Origin: Phylloscopus collybita
Lineage: Eukaryota; Chordata; Aves; Passeriformes; Phylloscopidae
Length of the DNA: 64,000 bases
Assembly: GCA_027886175.1 (NCBI GenBank)
Contig: JAJNNQ010000009.1
Location: 19,007,501-19,071,500 of the forward strand
Reading direction: 5' to 3'
This document shows positions 60,780 to 64,000 of the stretch, in pieces. The first letter of the stretch is position 1; the number at the start of each line of letters is the position of its first letter. The notes under the pieces were generated by a model. It ran no database searches and was not told where the DNA came from. It saw only the letters and a program-made list of their open reading frames with translations. The position numbers and the translations under genes were made by a program.

Positions 60780-61370
60780 TGAATCTGAATAGTTAGCCAA
60801 TAGTGGTCTCCACACCCCTGGCCTCACTTCAGCTCCTGGCCTCAAATCTACGCATACTGCTCCTCCCAGTAGCTAGCACGTAGTCCCTGCAGCACTCCCC
60901 CACACACAAATGGGACACTGATTACGATTACACATGCAGATAGTCAAGGAAAAGAAGACAGGACAGACTGAAATCAGGCACATGGCTCAGTCGAACAAAC
61001 TAGCCTTATTTTTCACATAATCAGTTCCTTTTATAAACCTTTCTGTCTGTTCCAATTTTGCTTCTTCCCCATGCCCTTCCACTTGTGCTATCAGTTTACA
61101 TAGCTCTGAGATACTACATATACCCCCATAACTGTGACTTTCAGATCCACATCCTCATCACTTTCTAAGGTCCTTTTCAAGGTATCCCTGCAGTTTCTTG
61201 ATAGCCCAACAGTTATTCTCATTGATTTTATTGGTTTGTTGTCATTCTATCCATTGCTGATTTCCAGGTCTGCATTTCTGCAATTTTTTTTAAACTGTCT
61301 CCTCCCCTATCACAGCATCTCATTTCAACAAGGACCTCATCAGGTAATCCTACTGAAATAAATATTATCA
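60780..61370 (-). other. GC-richer patch with LTR-like signals on the minus strand (unproven)
   Basis: On the minus strand a TATA-like TTTATAAAAGG (61027-61037) is followed about 15 bases later by AAAAATAAG (61005-61013). A CTGAGCCATGTGCC...GTCTGTCCTGTC stretch of U5 character comes next. This is the signal order of a retroviral LTR, but I could not find TG/CA ends or a target duplication, nor name a family. It could equally be ordinary DNA. Confidence 0.3.
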
Positions 61371-61977
61371 CACCCCACATACATATATACAAAATCCGCT
61401 CTTTCCACTATTACTGTATGAAATTACATTTAACTTCTCAATTTTTAGCACAAATTAAAAGATGTATTCTCAATTAAACTCTATCTGGTTACCTGCAGAA
61501 TCAAGAGGAGATTCTTAGAAACCAGTGAATTAGTGGGTGGAATTAAACCTGGCTAGGCAGCTCTCCATTTTATGAAACATTTGCTATCTGCGTAAGTATA
61601 GACTGTCCTTTTTGGTTGTACTGAATTGGTATTGTATTTGTCTTGTTACTGGGGACATGTAAGCACTGCAGTCAGCAGTTCACAAAGCAAAACTCTGCTG
61701 ACAGCAAAGCTGTATTTGAGGGTTTATTGAAGTAAAATTAACTTATCTAGAAAGCAGAAAAGTATTTCTGCACCAAAATGTAGGTGAATAATTTTCATGG
61801 AATAAAAGTCAATTTTAAAAATGTAAAGTTTATCTGAAAATTTAAAATAGGGTTCTTTTTAGAGAAACAGACCAACTAAAAATTAAGTTGAAGTGCTTAT
61901 AACATGTAACAGGTAAAAGTTTTGGTTTTATTGTTTCAGAATATTGTAAATTATCTAGCCAAGAGAGTTAATCTGTG
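61371..61977. other. Unique AT-rich non-coding DNA
   Basis: Nothing recognisable was found. Confidence 0.6.
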
Positions 61978-62230
61978 AGGGCGTACAAGAAAGGTGAAGG
62001 ACTTTGTACAAGGGCATGTAGCGATAGGATAGATTTAGATGAGATATTACAAAAAAAATTGCCTTTGTGGGAGTGGTGAGGCACTGAAGAAGGTGTTGGT
62101 ACCTCATTACTGGAAGTGTCCAGTATCGGCTTTGGATCGGCTTTGACCAACCCAGTCTAGTGAAAGGGGGATGAAACTGGATGATCTTTAAGGTCCTTTC
62201 AAATGCAAATCATCCTATGATTCCATGACC
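61978..62230 (+). mobile_element. CR1 LINE 3' end, sense
   Basis: The CR1 3' UTR landmarks are in order. They are GGCGTACAAGAAAGGTGAAGG near 61980, ACAAGGGCATGTAGCGATAGG near 62008, GTAGATTTAGAT-type sequence near 62030 and GTGGTGAGGCACTGAAG near 62073. CTGGAAGTGTCCAG near 62110, GATGATCTTTAAGGTCC near 62179 and the terminal ATCCTATGATTCCATGA near 62210-62227 follow. Internal deletions are visible before the terminus. Only the last quarter-kilobase is present, the normal 5'-truncated state. It is non-coding. Confidence 0.92.
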
Positions 62231-63249
62231 TTGGAGAAAAAACAATAAAGCATATCACTGCACTCCATTGGATGCCTGCAAATATTCAGGTCCACAGAAC
62301 ATTGAAGCCAACATACAGAAGACAAACATAAAAAACCCATAAAGTACGTATAATTACTCCTGACTTTACCTTGGCTTTATTTTATATAATATGTTTATCT
62401 TTAAATACTTAGAGTTATAGAATAAAGAACTAGAATTAATCTAACATTAGTAGCTACTGGGTCCTACATTCACTATGACAGTGGACACAGGTAAAGGTAA
62501 AATTGTTGAAATGGTGCAATTTTATTAAAAAAAAAAAAAAGCAACAAAGCAAAACAAAAACAAACAAACAAACAAACCATGAAAATTGAACTGAGAAAAA
62601 GAACAGTGAGCAATTTTCCATGAAGGATCAAAAGCAAACTTGATATAAACAGTAATATTCTCACTCTGTGTGAATAGGCAGATAAGAATTTATCCCGAAA
62701 GCAAATATTTTACATGGATACAATCTTCCTTTCTCTAAGTTTCTAAAGAAAGATTCTCAAGAATTAAAAATGTTTCCTTTCATGAGACTTCTGCATAGAA
62801 AATCTTCTGCATAGATGACTAGGTTGATTGTGAAGAAGCAGTGACTTCAGCTGCTTTGAATTTGTACAAAAATTACCTTGAATATACAAAGTGTATTAAA
62901 CCAAAAAAACTGGCATAATTTTTAAGAGGTAATTATAATATTAAGAAGAAAACAGTTTTCAGAATCCACAAGAGTGGGATGAGGTGGGTCATTAATGACA
63001 AACTACAGTGAAAACATTAAGTACTTATCTATATTTCTATCAGTGTAAATATTAATCTCTGTATGAAACACAAAATACAGTTTTTACTAATCAAAGATGT
63101 TATATCATAGACAGATTAGTGTACTATACAACCTGCATTCATAATCGTCACTTAAGAGCAGTAACCATAATATCTGCTTTACATAAGTATGTTGGGACAG
63201 GGGCACAAACAGATTTAAATCATTAAGAACACCTTTCCTTTTTTTAGGG
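62231..63249. other. Unique AT-rich non-coding DNA with an A/C tract
   Basis: A nearly pure A/C tract (62527-62578, two G) starts as a 14-base A run. Otherwise nothing was recognised. Confidence 0.6.
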
Positions 63250-64000
63250 AATGCACATTGTCCACAGGAAGGTTGTGCTCTCTATCAAGCTATCTCCATA
63301 AAGAGATTGACAAGAGCTTGACAAGGTCCCGCAATGTGCACTTGCAACCCCGAAAGCCAAATGTATGCTGGCCTACAGCAAAAGAAGTGTGACCAGCAAG
63401 TCCAGGAAGGGGATTCTGCCCCTTTACACTGCTCTCATGAGAGCTGCCCTGGAGTACTATGTACAGCTCTGGGGCATCCAACATAGGAAGGACATGGACC
63501 TGCTGGAGTGAGTCCAGAGGAGGCCACACAGATTATGAGAGGGATGGAGCGCTTCTATGAGTACAAGCTGAGAGAGTTCATATTGTTCAGCCTGGAGAAG
63601 AGAAGGCTCCAGAGTGACCTAATTTAAGGTTTTAGAACCTAAAGGGGGCCTACAAGAATGAGGGAAAGGGAATTTCTATAACAGCATTTTGTATGTAGTT
63701 TTTGGACAAAGGAGAATGGCTTCAAACTGAGAGTAGGTTTAGACTGAATATTAGGAAGATTTTTTTTTTCCTGTGAGGGTGCCAAAACACTGAACTAAAT
63801 TGACCAAATAAACTGTGAATGCTCCAGTCCTGGAAATGTTTAAGGCCAGGTTGGATGGAGCTTTGAGCAACCTCATCTAGTGGTAGGTGTCCCTGCCCCT
63901 AGGTGGGTGGTTTGTGGTAGTAGAACTTGGAATTAGATAATCTTTATGGTACCTTCCATCCCAAAGTATTCTCTGATTCTATGACCCTATGATCCTAAAA
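63250..64000 (+). mobile_element. CR1 LINE, end of ORF2 and 3' UTR, sense
   Basis: This is the longest CR1 piece in the window. Translation from about 63328 gives QCALATPKAK, then KRSVTSKSRKGILPLYTAL, then LEYYVQLWGIQHRKDMDLLE. These correspond to the family's QCALAA.KAN, SR.REVILPLYSAL and LEYCVQLWGPQHKKDMDLLE, up to about 63507. It then breaks down with stops in the FSLEKRRL region (about 63590). The 3' UTR follows, with GGGGGCCTACAAGAATGAGG near 63644, AATGGCTTCAAACTGAGAG near 63715, CAGGTTGGATGGAGCTTTGAG near 63848 and GGTGTCCCTGCCCCTAGG near 63886. It ends in ATTCTATGACCCTATGATCC near 63977-63996. The terminus coincides with the window edge. It is 5'-truncated and non-functional. Confidence 0.95.

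Overview
This is a gene-free window of a vertebrate nuclear genome, almost certainly a bird and probably a songbird. The evidence is AT-rich non-coding DNA, several CR1 LINE fragments with the octamer-type 3' end that lacks a poly-A tail (repeated ATTCTATGA-like units), and retroviral LTRs. One LTR (about 51.7 kb) matches a family I associate with passerines from memory. The assignment to songbirds is inference; the assignment to birds is firmer. I found no convincing host exon, tRNA, rRNA, CRISPR array or operon-like organisation. The open reading frames are short and lie in AT-rich filler, in G/T-A/C simple tracts or inside LTRs. The window reads as a gene desert or the inside of a very large intron.

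Layout. 1-9.1 kb: mostly unique AT-rich sequence, with one copy of an unidentified ancient repeat (8.3 kb). 9.2-9.6 kb: antisense CR1 ORF2 fragment. 9.6-27.9 kb: unique sequence with A/C or G/T tracts (14.8, 18.6, 20.9 kb), a second copy of the ancient repeat (16.1 kb), a GC-rich patch (11.8 kb) and a TCTA microsatellite (25.05 kb). 28.0-28.9 kb: a decayed antisense LTR abutting a sense ERVK-like LTR. 32.4-32.7 and 35.3-35.6 kb: antisense CR1 pieces. 35.9-37.0 kb: solo LTR with a 5-bp target duplication. 38-44 kb: unique sequence containing an ~85-bp duplicated block and a 179-nt A/C tract. 44.1-44.85 kb: a hairpin abutting an antisense CR1 reverse-transcriptase fragment. 45.49-46.78 kb: a solo LTR carrying a second solo LTR nested inside it, each with its own target duplication. 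51.70-52.46 kb: antisense solo LTR with target duplication. 53.5 kb: CR1 tail. 59.38-60.43 kb: a perfect 70-bp inverted repeat with a 914-bp spacer. 62.0-62.2 and 63.25-64.0 kb: sense CR1 3' ends.

No genes here work together. The biology is a record of insertion, solo-LTR formation, nesting and local rearrangement. The most notable items are the perfect 70-bp inverted repeat, the hairpin at the broken CR1 edge, the LTR-in-LTR nest with both target duplications legible, the near-identical 85-bp block at 38.2 and 42.2 kb, the unidentified 195-bp ancient repeat pair, and the recurrent nearly pure A/C tracts. I see no evidence of a novel coding system.
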